Below are positions 12,145 to 25,500 of a stretch of 64,000 nucleotides of DNA, in pieces. The first letter of the stretch is position 1; each line of letters starts with the position of its first letter. Below the pieces are notes generated by a model, which had not been told where the DNA came from, did not search any database, and was given only the letters and a program-made list of their open reading frames with translations. This DNA comes from Bugula neritina. Lineage: Eukaryota; Bryozoa; Gymnolaemata; Cheilostomatida; Bugulidae. The position numbers and the translations under genes were made by a program. Location of the stretch: assembly GCA_964035545.1 (NCBI GenBank), contig OZ037767.1:29183628-29247627 (forward strand), in the 5' to 3' direction.

Positions 12145-14015
12145 ATGGACTACGATGATGCTGATCACGACGGGTCTTCACCTACCACAAAATTAGAAGT
12201 TGTAACTATTTACCGCCCTACTCGAGTTAGTAACGGTACAAGTATAACTATGAGTATGGAGTTTGCATTAAGTTTGGCTGTTAGCTTAGATATTAAATAA
12301 AGTAATTATTAACATTACTATAATATTAATTGTGAGTATTAGAGTTGGTGTTTAACTTCAAGTTTATGCTCATTGTCACTCAATCTCATACTCACAGTTA
12401 TAGTTTTATTAGTTATTAGTTATTACCAATTATTATTAGCAATACTAATACTAATCCACTAATAATGAATTACTATTAGAATTACTAATTTTATTACTAT
12501 TAGTAGTATTAGTAGATTTACTTATCATCAAGGTTGAACTTATGTATAACACTGAATACTAATAATGGTAAGTAATATAATTGTAATTTGTCAGCAAATA
12601 AGCTTTAGTTTTATAAACTGTGATCAAATAATAAAAATTAATTTTTTAAACAAAACATGCATGGGCATTAAAGAATGTTTATTGCTGTTACTAATAGTCT
12701 TAAAATAATGTTATTGCAGGTAGTTGCAGCTGTATGCTGCTTTATTGTCACTCTGTTAATGATAATATCAATATGCCCGACTGACTGGGTGGATACCATG
12801 GAGACAGCAGGCTCTATTGTCAAACAAAAGGAAGGATTATTTAGAAAGTGTAATGCAAGTAATGTAGCCGACAAGACATTGCCTCAGGACCTGCAGGGAT
12901 GTTCTAATCAAGAAAAGGGTACTCTGCCAAAAACAACCTCTACTTGCTTTCTTATTTTTAATGAAATTTTAAATTGTTTTACCTTTTGCAGCTACCACAA
13001 GTCTAAATTTTAAACATGATGGTGTAGAGCATAGAAACTATGCTAAAGCCATTATAAGTTTCTACTACTCAAATTCTTAAAGAATATGTAGACTATATTG
13101 TGTCTCAATGCTTCACTGCATCAAAATAAAACACTTATGATGTTTGTTTGAAATTATGCAATGCAAGCTTATCTGCCAGCAGGTATAATAGAAAGCAGTC
13201 TGAGCCAAGCATAAAGCATTCAGTCTTTGTATGTTTCAGCTTTTATGAAGGGAGTAGCTGCTCTGATAATCATCAGCTGGCTTCTCACACTGACTGCCGG
13301 TTCTCTCATATCTTATGGCATGTTTAGTCAGTTAGATGAGCTGAAAGTGATTGTGTACAGAGTTTCCATGATTCTCCTCTCTATTACAGGTTGGTTTCCA
13401 CTTTCTTATTCTCAAAACTGTGTCAGTATTTTGGCATTTATTTTATTCGCTTTTTGCTGGCTTATTATTTTACATGTGCTATGAAGCTGTAGACATGCAG
13501 GTAAATGTTGGCTATAAAATTATCACAAATCTTAATACCGTGCTCCCTCTGTATCTCACTAAGCTGTGCGTTCCAAAATCTCAAAATTTTATAACAGTAG
13601 AATATCATATTTAACTCACAGATCTGTTAAATTCGGCCATTTTATCTTTATACACACATAAATGAGCCATAAAATAGGGTCCAAGTCTCTAAATCCGTGA
13701 GATGTGGAGGGAGCACTGTATTAAATTGTTTTGGAGCGACTGACACGCTCATCACATGCTTGCATGTGGCTATACAACTGACTTGCTTACTATGTGCTTG
13801 CAGGTGTTCTTCTGCTTATCTCCCTTATTACCTTTCCTGTCATGGTGAGCAAAGCCTTGAACTCTAGCCTTAGGGAGACAACTTGGCATGTAGGGTGGGC
13901 GTATATGCTAGACTGGGGATCTCTTGTTATTGTAATTTTTGCCATCATTCTACTGGTCGCTGACAGAAATCCTGACGAGACTTCGGTCATGGAGAAAGTT
14001 GTGAGATCTCAGTAA
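12145..14015 (+). CDS. TMEM47/PMP22/claudin-superfamily tetraspan membrane protein
   Basis: Four exons: 12145-12225, 12720-12918, 13240-13389 and 13804-14015 (TAA), 213 residues. A second solution (12145-12235 joined to 12724) is also in frame and adds two residues. After a short acidic cytoplasmic N-terminus come TM1 (VVAAVCCFIVTLLMIISI), an extracellular loop with the family motif W...GLF-x2-C...C (PTDWVD, EGLFRKC, LQGC), TM2 (GVAALIIISWLLTLTAGSLI), TM3 (VLLLISLITFPVMV), and TM4 after WHVGWAYMLDWG. The W-x2-GWAY-x-LDWG block before TM4 resembles TMEM47. Family members act at cell junctions or in membrane organisation. The exact subfamily (TMEM47, PERP or claudin-like) is not certain. The ATG at 12145 is chosen as the first ATG of the frame. 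Confidence 0.8.
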
Positions 14016-14032
14016 ATCGCGTTACAGTAGCA

Positions 14033-14340
14033 TTGTCCATACACAATGTCAACTCTACCAAGTTCTCTCACAGTAGCATTGTCCATACACAACCTCAACT
14101 CTACCAAGTTCTCTCACAGTAGCATTGTCCATACACAATGTCAACTCTACCAAGTTCTCTCAGTAGCATTGCCCATACACAATCTCAACTCTACCAAGTT
14201 CTCTTACAGTAGCATTGTCCATACACAATGTCAACTCTACCAAGTTCTCTCAGTAGCATTGTCCATACACATTTTCAACTCTACCAAGTTCTCTTACAGT
14301 AGCATTGTCCATACACAATCTCAACTCTACCACGCTAGCT
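14033..14340 (+). repeat. 46-bp minisatellite directly downstream of the tetraspan stop
   Basis: About seven imperfect copies of a unit built from cagtagcattgtccatacac, tcaactctaccaagttctct and short joins. It begins about 20 bp after the TAA at 14013-14015, so it probably forms part of the 3' UTR. The 103-codon open frame across it is a by-product of the repeat. Confidence 0.92.
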
Positions 14341-15113
14341 CTAGTATGGCATGTTGATTTATTTTCAACAGTTAGTTTTTTTTACAATTCAGCTTGTTAC
14401 ACACATTATTCTTATCGTTTAGTAGTTTCTATACATTTGGAAATGCTTGTGCTTGTTTGAAATGAGCATGCTTATAATGTGCTTACATGTCCAACTTATA
14501 TTATTGACAGTTAAAATGTTAATGTTCTCTTTTTTATTTATTATAATTATTTTACTACTTCTACATATACCAACAGGTTTTGTTTAACCTACACATACCA
14601 GTTTGCATTTATTACATTGTATAGTATCTTTTACACATTTTACATGCTACAGTAATACCAGTTTGCATTTAAAACAACTGTACAGTTTTTTTGAAATACT
14701 TTAGTGATTTTTTTTCATGTTTATATTTTGTGCTTGTTGTATTTGCAGTGTATTGATTGCAGATATGGTGGAGAAGTGTTTACCATAGTTATCTGTTTTC
14801 TTTCTTTATCTTTTAATTTTAATACATTATAAATTCAAAACTTTAGCGTAAATGGTATTCACTACAGACAGCAATCAGCATCTAGTAAATTTTACGGTCA
14901 ATCATACAAAGAAAACTAGCTATCAATTGTGTTGTAATAAAATAAGATAAATTAATGACAAATAACATAATGTATGTTTTTACAGTAAGGTATGAACTGA
15001 TAATTATAGTAGATAGTTTGTAGCAACAAGTAGGTTAGTTAAAGCACCACGCTTCACCTCAACCAACCCGTAAAAAGCTGATGAGTTATATAGCACCACA
15101 ACTAAACTTGAAA
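14341..15113. other. Intergenic region between convergent genes
   Basis: No coding signal. TTTATT strings near 14535 and 14608 read as AATAAA on the minus strand and could end the perlecan-like transcript. Confidence 0.45.
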
Positions 15114-16523
15114 CTAGCATTTTTCTGAGACGCCAGCAGATTTTACTAACAGTTTGAAGAGGTCAATTTCTTTCTGAAGAGCTTCGTAACTACTTGTCCT
15201 AACATTGCTGATGCATCCAGTAAATAGCTGACTGTGTAGCGCATCTACCATGGCTGGGTCTGGCACTCCCCCTGTAAACAGAGGTACTGTTTAGTAGTGC
15301 AGCAGCTAGCAAGATACAACACATGGGCAAACAACTATATATCAAAATACTGGTGACATTGATGTAATATTGTATATTGTATATTGTAATTCCAAAAGTT
15401 ATGACATTGCCAAAATAAACTTGTTACATCAGTATGGAGTTATTTATGTTTGTTATTATGCCAGTCATGGCTATTGAGCCCTCTCCACAATTTCTAGCTT
15501 GCAGGAAGACTGTCAAACACTACTTCAAACTTCTTGAATGTTCCTGATTGGTCACAAAGTGTTTTAAATAACTTGCCAATGTATATTAGCAAACCTTCCA
15601 TAAGTTTGTAGGGCAAGTTGGAAGTGTGCCCAATAAAGCTATATAAACTATTAGTTAGGAACTGAAGCTACTTTAAGTCACATACCAATGTAAACGTCTC
15701 CAGGAGCAGCTAAGTAAGAACTACGATGTGTGTCTGACATGGAGACCCCATCTACAGTGAGAGTTGCTTCCCCTTTAAGTCTATTGAATGAAACCTGATG
15801 TCTGTTGCCGTCATTGACTTTGACGTTGCTTCGAATTCGAGTAGGTGAGAGCAGCTTAGAGAGACGATAACTACAATTGTACAATTATCGTAAATTATGG
15901 CTTTAAAAGCTGCTTAAACAACGTATCGTATTATCAGGAAATAAAGTGAGGATAAAATAGATGCAGATTGTTGCTAGAGTTGTTTTTACTTTGATGTTTT
16001 GGGTTTATTCACAGATGAGTTATAGATGCAATGAGTATTAAATTTTGGCTGTTCATACTAAACCCCAAACCCCAAGTTAATTATGCCTGACTTGCCGAAA
16101 ATTTCCTAATGCAGGTTTGTCTTCATGCAATTTATAGTTTGCCTGAGCCTTATCACTATTTACTAAACCCTACAGTCTCCATCTTACCCCCTTTCTCCTG
16201 ACTACAGTGTGAAGTGTACCAATTTAAACATCCAAACTGTCAGGACTTGAACCTTTTACAAGACGTCAACAAGTACCTTAGTTCAACGTATCCACCTTGG
16301 AGAGCCAGAGCAATATATTCCGAGTCTGCCATAGTTGTGTCTTCTTTACCGCCATGATAAAACAGCAAACCTTTCTCTGATGTGGTGGTGATCTCAAAAG
16401 AAGCTCCACCTTTCCTCAACCAATTAGCAAATGAAGATTTGGGCAGCTGTATGTACCCTTTACCGTCAAATCTTGCAGAATAGCTGGAGCCAGTTACAGG
16501 TTCAACTACTACTTCTTCTACAG
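15114..16523 (-). CDS. Perlecan-like gene: C-terminal laminin G domain and stop
   Basis: Exons 16277-16523, 15686-15870 and 15114-15271 join in phase 2 then phase 1. Strands are SYSARFDGKGYIQLP, SFEITTTSEKGLLFYHGG, EYIALALQGGYVELSYR, NDGNRHQVSFNR, ATLTVDG, VYIGGVPDP and FTGCISNVR. The last residue before TAG is the partner cysteine (SEKC). This order and the VYIGG-x-P and F-x-GCI motifs match perlecan LG3 (endorepellin end) closely. Confidence 0.88.
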
Positions 16524-19500
16524 CTATAGAATGTTAAAAGTGAAATCACAGTTTAAAGAATTTTGATGGGAATTCTTAGGTATATGATTTGTATAAGGGT
16601 GAACCATGTATTGGCTCAGTGCAGGCAATGATAAGCTATGACTACATGGTAAATGGTAAATAATAAAAGGGGAATAAATGCTAATCAACGTATGCAGCTA
16701 CTGGTAACCAAAAAGCTCCGTACAAAGAGAGAGAACTAATAAAAGGGTTTATTTACCGTATGGCCCATCATTTTGCAAGGTTGAATAGAGGTCACCACGT
16801 GTAGGTAAAGGTCCATCTCCTATTAATTACAGGTTGACTGATGAGTGCTATACACAGGTTAGTGCGGGTCGGATGCTACAACTGCTACGGCTAGTATGGA
16901 AGGGTTATTCTACAGCTAACTATACAGGCTTTCTACAGTTGCCAATGCATTTGAAAGCTAAAAGTCAATGATCATGCCTTTGCCAATGCTGAATACCTAT
17001 TAGTATAGAACTTTTAGTGGCTTCAAGTTATCACGGATTGCAAGTTAGTAAAAAGTGAGAAAGTCTGGTCAAATGTTAATATACAAATTTTGAGAGCAGC
17101 TGCAGTTTAGTGGGTTAAAGGCAAGTTCATAGATCAGACCTGATCAACAGAGTAATTGGTGATGCCAGGAAGAACACTGAGTAATAGCTGCCAAAGTGCC
17201 CTCAAATCATATTGTCAGCACAGTTTGAGTCATAAGTCAGCAGTTACATAGTTTCGCAAAAAAATACCAAAATTTGAATAAAATCATAATCTTAAATGGG
17301 AGAAACATTCATAGAAGACAACATGAGGTCTTACAAAAGAAAAGCTGTTCCTTGACTTATTGCAAACTACAATGCAGCTTTGTAGTGTAGAGCCAAATAT
17401 CATGTAACCAAATATTAGACTAGTGTGGTATATAGAAAGCAAGAGCCAGCTTGGATGCTAATACCCATGTTTAGTGTATATAACGTGATGGAATTTGTGA
17501 TAACAAAATATAGATTCAATAGTTTTTTTAAAAGCTCTAAAATTTCAGTACAGATGGTGGAAAATTCTAAAAGAATTTTTCTTGAAAATTTTAGTTTCAA
17601 TCACCAAAACACAAAATATATCACCTCACCAATAACTTTTTAAATAAACTGGCCATCAATTTAATTGAAATTTGATTATTATAGAGTATATAGACTATGG
17701 AGTGGAGGTGGTTACAATTTCTGTAGACACTGCACTTCAGTAAGGGGAAAATTAATCAGCCATTCCTTTCGAAAGTCTTGTAAGTTTAGCACACACTTTC
17801 ATGCAAGTTTTTATGCTGATAAAACATCTAAACGAGAAGATACGATTTTAAAAGGGAATAGTAAAGGTTAAGATGGGTTAGTAGGCCCGCATACCTTGAT
17901 AGTTATAGGAACGGTAGCTGTTTTCCTGAGCAGAACTCCCTGAATTATCAAGAGAGTTGCTCAAGACAGGTGGCTGCCAGCTAACAAAACTGCCAGTAGC
18001 ACCTGATTGGCTGCTTCCAGCATAGGAATATCCTAATTGGCTGCTCCCAGAAGAAGAATATCCTGGGATGTAAGCCACCGGCTGTTCATACTTAATGACG
18101 GTGGGGTACTGCATAGATGGAGATAGGCTCCCTAATTAAATATAGGCATGCGGGATAAATAGAAAAGGGCATTAGTTATAGCTACTACAACTACGATAGA
18201 AAGAGATGATAGACAGAAAATATCTATTAAGGCGGAGAGATAGAAAAGCGCTAAGCCACAAGTATGTAATAAATCACTATGAGTCAATCACTAGATGGGT
18301 AGTGAGTCACTACTAGTCAGCTACTAAATGAGTAGTTTCACTAATAATGACTCATTTACGGCTACATCTGTAGTCACTGAGTTCATTTAGTTTAATCTCA
18401 TCAAATGCTCAACACAAAATGAAAAATCACATACTACTTGTAAGTGTGTAATTGGTGAATGAATAGAAAAATTTACGTGAAAACTTTAAAATGTACAAAA
18501 TTATTAATCGGTTTGAGTTACTCTTTGACAAAAAAGCTAGTAAAATATAAAATAAGAACACAATATACCTGTACTACCTCCACTTGAGCTAGATCCACTT
18601 ATAACTTCGCTTCCAGTGTAGCCACTACCACTAGAACCACTTATAACACTGCCCCCAGTGTAGCCGCTACCACTAGATCCACTTATAACTCCACCTCCAG
18701 TGTAGCCGCTACCACTAGAACCACTTATAACGCTGCCCCCAGTGTAGCCACTACCACTAGATCCACTTATAACTCCACCTCCAGTGTAGCCACTACTACC
18801 AGATCCACTTATAACACTGCCCCCAGTGTATCCTCCACCACTAGATCCACTTATAACTCCGCCTCCAGTGTAGCCGCTACCACTAGATCCACTTATAACT
18901 CCGCCTCCAGTGTATCCTCCACCACTAGATCCACTTATAACTCCGCTCCCAGTGTAGCCGCTACCACTAGATCCACTTATAACTCCGCCTCCAGTGTATC
19001 CTCCACCACTAGATCCACTTATAACTCCGCCCCCAGTGTAGCCGCTACCACTAGATCCACTTATAACTCCGCCTCCAGTGTATCCTCCACCACTAGATCC
19101 ACTTATAACTCCGCCTCCAGGGTAGATTCCACCACTAGATCCACTTATAACTCCGCCTCCAGTGTATCCTCCACCACTAGATCCCCCTACAATTGAATGT
19201 CATGCAGCTAACAGTAAAATGCAATAACAAATAATTATGAGGAGCAAAAAATCAACTTGATATTTTACCAGAAACAGCGCCTCCACTGATAACTCCACCT
19301 CCACTGATGACTCCGCCTCCGCTAATAACTCCGCCACCACTGATGACTCCGCCTCCACTGATGACTCCGCCTCCACTGATAACTCCGCTTCCACTACTAC
19401 CAGAAATACTAGAGCTGCCACCAGCTGAAAAAGCATGTACCATGTGGACAATAAAAGTAAGCATTTCCTATATTTTGTTCGAAAATGCATCAATGAGCAC

Positions 19501-22500
19501 ACCGAGGTCACGTGTGCTGCGAGTTTACAAGACTGCAATCTGCTCATAACTCATAAAAAGTTATGCAACAAGCAACTGCATTTTATTTATTAACATATTT
19601 TTAACTGACATGCATTATAGACCTGAAATGATCACATTTATCCAATTGTAAGCTCAAAGCAATTTTATCACCAGCTCTTCACTATTAAATAAAATAAAAT
19701 GACCAGTCAGAAGTTAACAGGATTACAGCCATTCAAGTGAAGAAAGTGAAAGAGAGGATAATTACAGTCAGCATAGTTTTGGCAGTAATTTGAAACCGTC
19801 TGTTCAAAGCAAACATCTTTTAATTTCCACTCAGTAAATTAAAATTTCTTAATCTCACTTGAAATATGTTTCAAAAACATATTTCCAAAACATGTTAACT
19901 TTCATTCATTCCATTATGACAGCCAATTTTAAAAGTTGACAGTTTTTTTTTCACTTCAACAAGTATTCATTAATTTAAAATAATATAACTTATAAGTGCA
20001 ACTATGGAAGCTGTGCAGTGTACATGTGAGCTCAGATATTATATGCGAGTGCTCGAACATTCACCAGTGTGCCTTAAATAATAATTGCTTGGTAACCTTC
20101 ACAAGTGCTAATAATTCTAACAAGCATTACCTGGCCCACCATATATCAACCAGTTGGAATAGTTTATACCTAGAGCAATAAAGGCATTTCATATTTGGAA
20201 CATAATGTCATGACATAATATTTAATCCATCAGACATTGGGTCTTCTTCTCATGAAAACTATACACATGGGGTACGTAGGCAAAACTATACACATGGGGT
20301 AAGTAGGCAAAACTATACACATGGAGTAAGGAGGCAAAAAAATCTGCTGCTCTGTTCAGTTTTTACAAAAAATAATGCTATTTATAGAAGCACAAGTTGT
20401 GAAAACATACGCAGTATTGGCCCTCAAAACAAAATATGTTTTATCCAGATTAGAAATCACAGACTACTTAACTCTATCAATAGTAAGATATTACATAATT
20501 GGAAAATCGAAAAAATAATCTACACACTAGAGATATGCGTGATACCATTTGATGAAAACACTTTTTATACAATTTATACAGACTGCTATAAAATAAGATA
20601 TCACAAACTTTCCTGGACTGTGAATAAATTGTAAACCAAAGTCACACTCTCCACTGAAAGTAAGTCTCACTATAGAGCAAAAGTAGGTCACATAATGCAG
20701 TGAAATTAGGTCACTTCACTAACCTGAGTCTCCCAGTGTCTTGCTTCTAAACAACTGTCCATTAACTATAAAACCATCTGCATGAATCATGATTGGATGG
20801 AAATCACTGTAACTGCCTCTTCCAAAGATCAGCTCAAAGTGTTTGGATATGAAGGAGTCCATGTTAACTATAGATCCCACTGCTTTTCCTTGACCTACAA
20901 ACCAGTATGATCATCTATAAACAGTTATCAAATATTTGTATCAAAGTGTATAGCTGACAAGACAAACATGTATTTTTCTTTAGCATAATGCAGTTTAGCT
21001 CATGAAAGATACTTATGCAAAAATTCTCACTATCACAGCTGAGTGAAGGCATGCCATCTGTTTTACAGTAGCAGTAGTGGCCCTGGAGAGTTCTGGCAGG
21101 TACACAGACACCCATAGATCCACATGTGTCATCTTTACACTTGGAGTCACTTGTCCTTTGAATACCGTGTGATGAACAGCGTCTGATGTCTTGCAGCTCA
21201 TCATTGACCTCCAGAACACTGATAGTTCCTGGAATATAGAATTATATGTATATCTAGTAACAAGATCTGATTGTTTTCTGCACAAAAGAACTTGTAACCT
21301 ATGCATGTAGTAGTCCAGATTAGGCAAACTGCTATTAATTTGTTTTTAAAACTCTTCAAAAAGTCAAAAATGTCTAAATTAACCACAAGTGAAATGGCAA
21401 ACTAAAACTTGAAAATTTATATGTTTTCAACAGATGAGGATACTAAAGTAGCATAATGTTCACTTGAATGCATGGAATTATCAAATAGTAAATTTTAAAG
21501 TATATTCTAGTTTCCATAGAGAAAATATTATGATTACAGAAACGTTGCCATTCAGTAACACCCACGGCGAAAATGGCAGTCTAAGACAATGTTATAAAAT
21601 CTAACCTATAAGGCCAATGGTTGCTGAGCTAGTTGAACCCATCAGCGACATGGATCCACGGGAAGAGATAGAGTAGCCATAGTTTCTGATGTCATACTCT
21701 GTTTGTGTTACAGCTGACGCACCATGACCAACTCGGTAGGCGACTGTTATAGAAATATGCAATATGAGAAACTGTCACACTGTAAAACAGTATACTTTGT
21801 TGTAGCAAAAGATACAGAAATATGAACTGATTGATATGCTACTGACCGTATTGTGGGCTGACTTCTACATAGATTGGAGTGAAGTCATCAATGGCGATGG
21901 TAGTTCTGATATTAATATTATATTCATTATTAATGCTGATGATTGGCTGATAGTTACGGAGAATAAGCTCAATTTTCACTCCTGTGTCACTCTCGTACAG
22001 GTAAATCAACCCTGGAAGTTCAACATACAGTAATTTAGGCATGTGATATGACATTATTAAGGCACACATTGGAGCAACAGCAAAGAAATGGCTGCAAAGC
22101 TAATCACAACGTTGTTAATACTAAAGCTCAATGCGCAATTGTAACAATATGTCTTTATGCTGATAGTCTCACACACTGAAGACAGCTTATCATATTTTTG
22201 AGTGTAGTAAGTTTCTGAATATGTGAAATATTTGATAGGAGTTAGTCTTACCGGTTCCAGTTTCAGGGTAAATAGAAATCTGTATTTTGATGGTTTGGCC
22301 TGCACCGCCATCAATTGCGCAGCTAGAGTACGCGTTCGACTGTGTGTATCCTGTTGGATGAACTGTATAAAAAAACCAATCAGCAATTGATTAAAGTCCC
22401 CCACCCTTTCAGCATACAACGTACCACAATACAACTTTCTAATAATATGGTATTATCAGCTAGCAGAGAAAACTGTTGAATGTAGTAGAACTTCTCCAAC

Positions 22501-25500
22501 AGTGTGAGTACACAGCAAATGGTAGTTGAAAAAGAAGTAAACTAAAAAGTGAATGCTGATTTTGGTAAAAGAATCAATGTTATCATTCATTTGCTTTAGA
22601 TATCACTTAGTAATTTAGTTTATTTAGTAACTAGTTTATTTTAGCTATTAGGTATTCGCTTATTGTTTGAATTAGTGTACTGCTACTGAGGCTTATCTGA
22701 GAGTAGCTAAGGGGGTGCTTGGTGTGAGGGTAGAGGGTGGAGGGTAGAGGTCTCGATGATAGACAGAGCTTAGGTAACTTTCACTGCCTTTTGGTATCAG
22801 AAAGTACAAGTAGAAAGTGTAGTGTTGAGTGTACCCTGTAGCCTCTGTGGTGTAGCCTAACAGTTAGCGCGCCTCCTTGCAAGTCAAAGGTCTAGGGTTT
22901 GAGTCCCACTAGGGGCAAAATTATTTTATAGAAAGGTTCACCTGTGACAAACACTCTATAGAGACCCGAGTCGTAGTAACCGGACAAGTCATTCTGTCTT
23001 TGTACCCGGCAAATGTAGTCATTGCTCTGAGCCAACAGAATATCATTCATCGTATAGATTGGCTCATCTCCCCTACAAGAAAACACACATACCTCTAGAC
23101 ACTAAAATCAGCTAACATAATACTGAGGCAATGCTTGCAGCGGAGTGAGTTGTACTAGTCACTTTTGCACATCGCAGAATAAACTTTTCAACAACCAGAC
23201 AATATATTATATTGGCTACTAATGAGAATAAAGGGCATAAGGCTACAAGACTTTCACACTACAATAAAATACAAAATTTTCAAGTTACTTTGAAACTTGA
23301 AAGGGTTTGAGAGTCTAACAACTTAAACCAATTTATATGAGATGCAAGCATAAAAAATATTGAATATTTGAACTGAAAATGCGCTTAAAACTTTCACTAG
23401 TGGAGCAGCAAAACAGAACTAAACTAGAATACATAAAATACCTCCACAAGAGAATACATACAAGAGTTGCTGGCCAGTTGTCCAGAAGAACTCCAGAGTA
23501 GGTTTACCAAAGGCAGCACACTCGAGCTTGTGGTCAGTTTCTGCTGTGACGGACTGCATACAGATGACATTACCATGAGTCTGGCAGCGAGGCAGCTCAA
23601 CGCTAGGCTCAGCTGTAGACAGCAAATATAGTTTAGGTATTTATTTATTTTAAAAATAAAACAAGGCTTTCAAAGGCTAACTCTTTTAGTGCCACTACCA
23701 GAAAGTTAGCATGCTTTTGTCAAGGTTCAACCAACTTTTAGAGCAGGGTATATAAAATGATATACACCGGTAATTCAAGCAACACAATAATAAAAACACT
23801 TGAAAAACTTTCTAGCAGGCTATTGCTATGAGCCACATAGGTATATGTTAAGTGCTTTTGTCAATGTGTGTGACCAAGCCTTGGATTGCATTCAGCCGTT
23901 TGAATGTCCAATGTTCAAATCTTATATAAGTATATACAAGAATTTGACGGATTATGAATACAAAATAGTAGTAACTCACTTTTAACTTCGATGTCTACTT
24001 GATCGGAGTCTCTCCCAATCCTATTGCTGACCTCGCACTGATAAGTTCCATCATGAAGTGTATCACTGAGCTTAGTAAAACTGAGTATACTTTCAGTGGA
24101 TCCGCTCTGGTAGATTGAAGTGTCCGTGATAGGTAGGTTCTCTAAGAAGGCACTTGTACCTGTGGCTCTGTATTTCCACACAAATGTAGCCTCTTCCGCA
24201 TCTAAACTCAAGTAAATGTATGATGGCTATAGTATCTCAAAAGTAGTCAGGAGTAGTGTCAAAATATGAAGGAATATAGTAGACATGAACAGGTATAATT
24301 TTCACAATAGTTGTAAGCAGAGCTCAAGAGGCTATACATTTTTTATTTAGAATATTTATTGAGCTTCTAATGATTTCAAACTTGTATTAAAAGCTAAAAT
24401 CGAAACCTCTATCCAAGTATTGTAAATGAAAATGCATTTTAAATCGAATAAAATATACAGCTGTAACCAATCAAAACACTTCAACAAATTGTGGAATATG
24501 CTAGGAAATAAATGGGCACATGCTGTCACCTGCTGAACAGATCAAATAGAATGAAGTTTCTCCGTATCTCAGCACCCTGTTGTGAGATCTGGAAATCTGC
24601 ACATTAGTAGGTGCTTGTAGAGTCTCAGTTACTATGTACCAGGTCCAGGACGCGGGCTGTAGGGTGAATCTGTGACTAGCTTCACATGTATATTGCCCAT
24701 CATACAGCGTCTGCATGCTGTCAACTCTGCAGTGACATACAAACACAGGTGTGTGTTAAAACATTATAAGTGTCAACAGCTATATGCATATGTCATAGTG
24801 TCATAACAATAAGCATATAGCCTAAAATTAAAAAGAATGTTTAAATACCATGATATCTATTTAAAAAGCAGGTTTTTGGATTTGATGAGAATTTTAAGAT
24901 GCAAACGATTACATTATTATTGAAATAATTTTGGTTAACTGATAAGGCAGAAGAATAAAAACTTTGATACAATAAATACTTTACAACACCATTTTTCAGT
25001 GTCCTAGGCAAATTTTTGCTTGCAAAATATAAAAGGGTTTTAAAACAAATATCAATGCAAAGTATTTTTCCATTTTCAATCATTCCATTAAGCTAGTGAG
25101 ACTTACATCAGAACGTTTTCAGAGATGAGGCGAGCACCAGCAGGCAGTCTTGAACCTCCATTGTATCTCCACGAGATAGTCGGGGTAGGGTGACCCTCCG
25201 CTTCACACTCCAATCTAACTTGAGAACCTTGTCTTATCTTGATGTTGGAATCAGTTGGTATATGCTTGACAATCACAGGATTCACTGTAGAATCAACCAA
25301 AACTATTGCTAAAGATTAAAGCACTGCATTACGACTTCACATTTCATGAAGTACAGAATCACTGTGTAAATCAATGAAGAATAACCTATCATAATTAATG
25401 TAGTCACTTGCCATATACCATGTCAACTCACCTATGAGCTGCAAGTCTACACTGGCTTCCCCAATGAGGTTACACCCTAAGACAGCCACCTGACATTTGT

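Noticed and set aside
14046-14357. 103-codon plus-strand frame after the tetraspan stop
   Set aside because: It is the translation of the 46-bp minisatellite and has no start context, domain or splice link.
19307-19549. Proline/threonine-rich plus-strand frame
   Set aside because: It is the reverse of the Gly-rich exon of the perlecan-like gene, which is supported by splice sites and phase.
22841-22916. Functional tRNA gene
   Set aside because: The anticodon stem does not pair and the T stem is weak, so it is reported as a pseudogene or SINE head instead.
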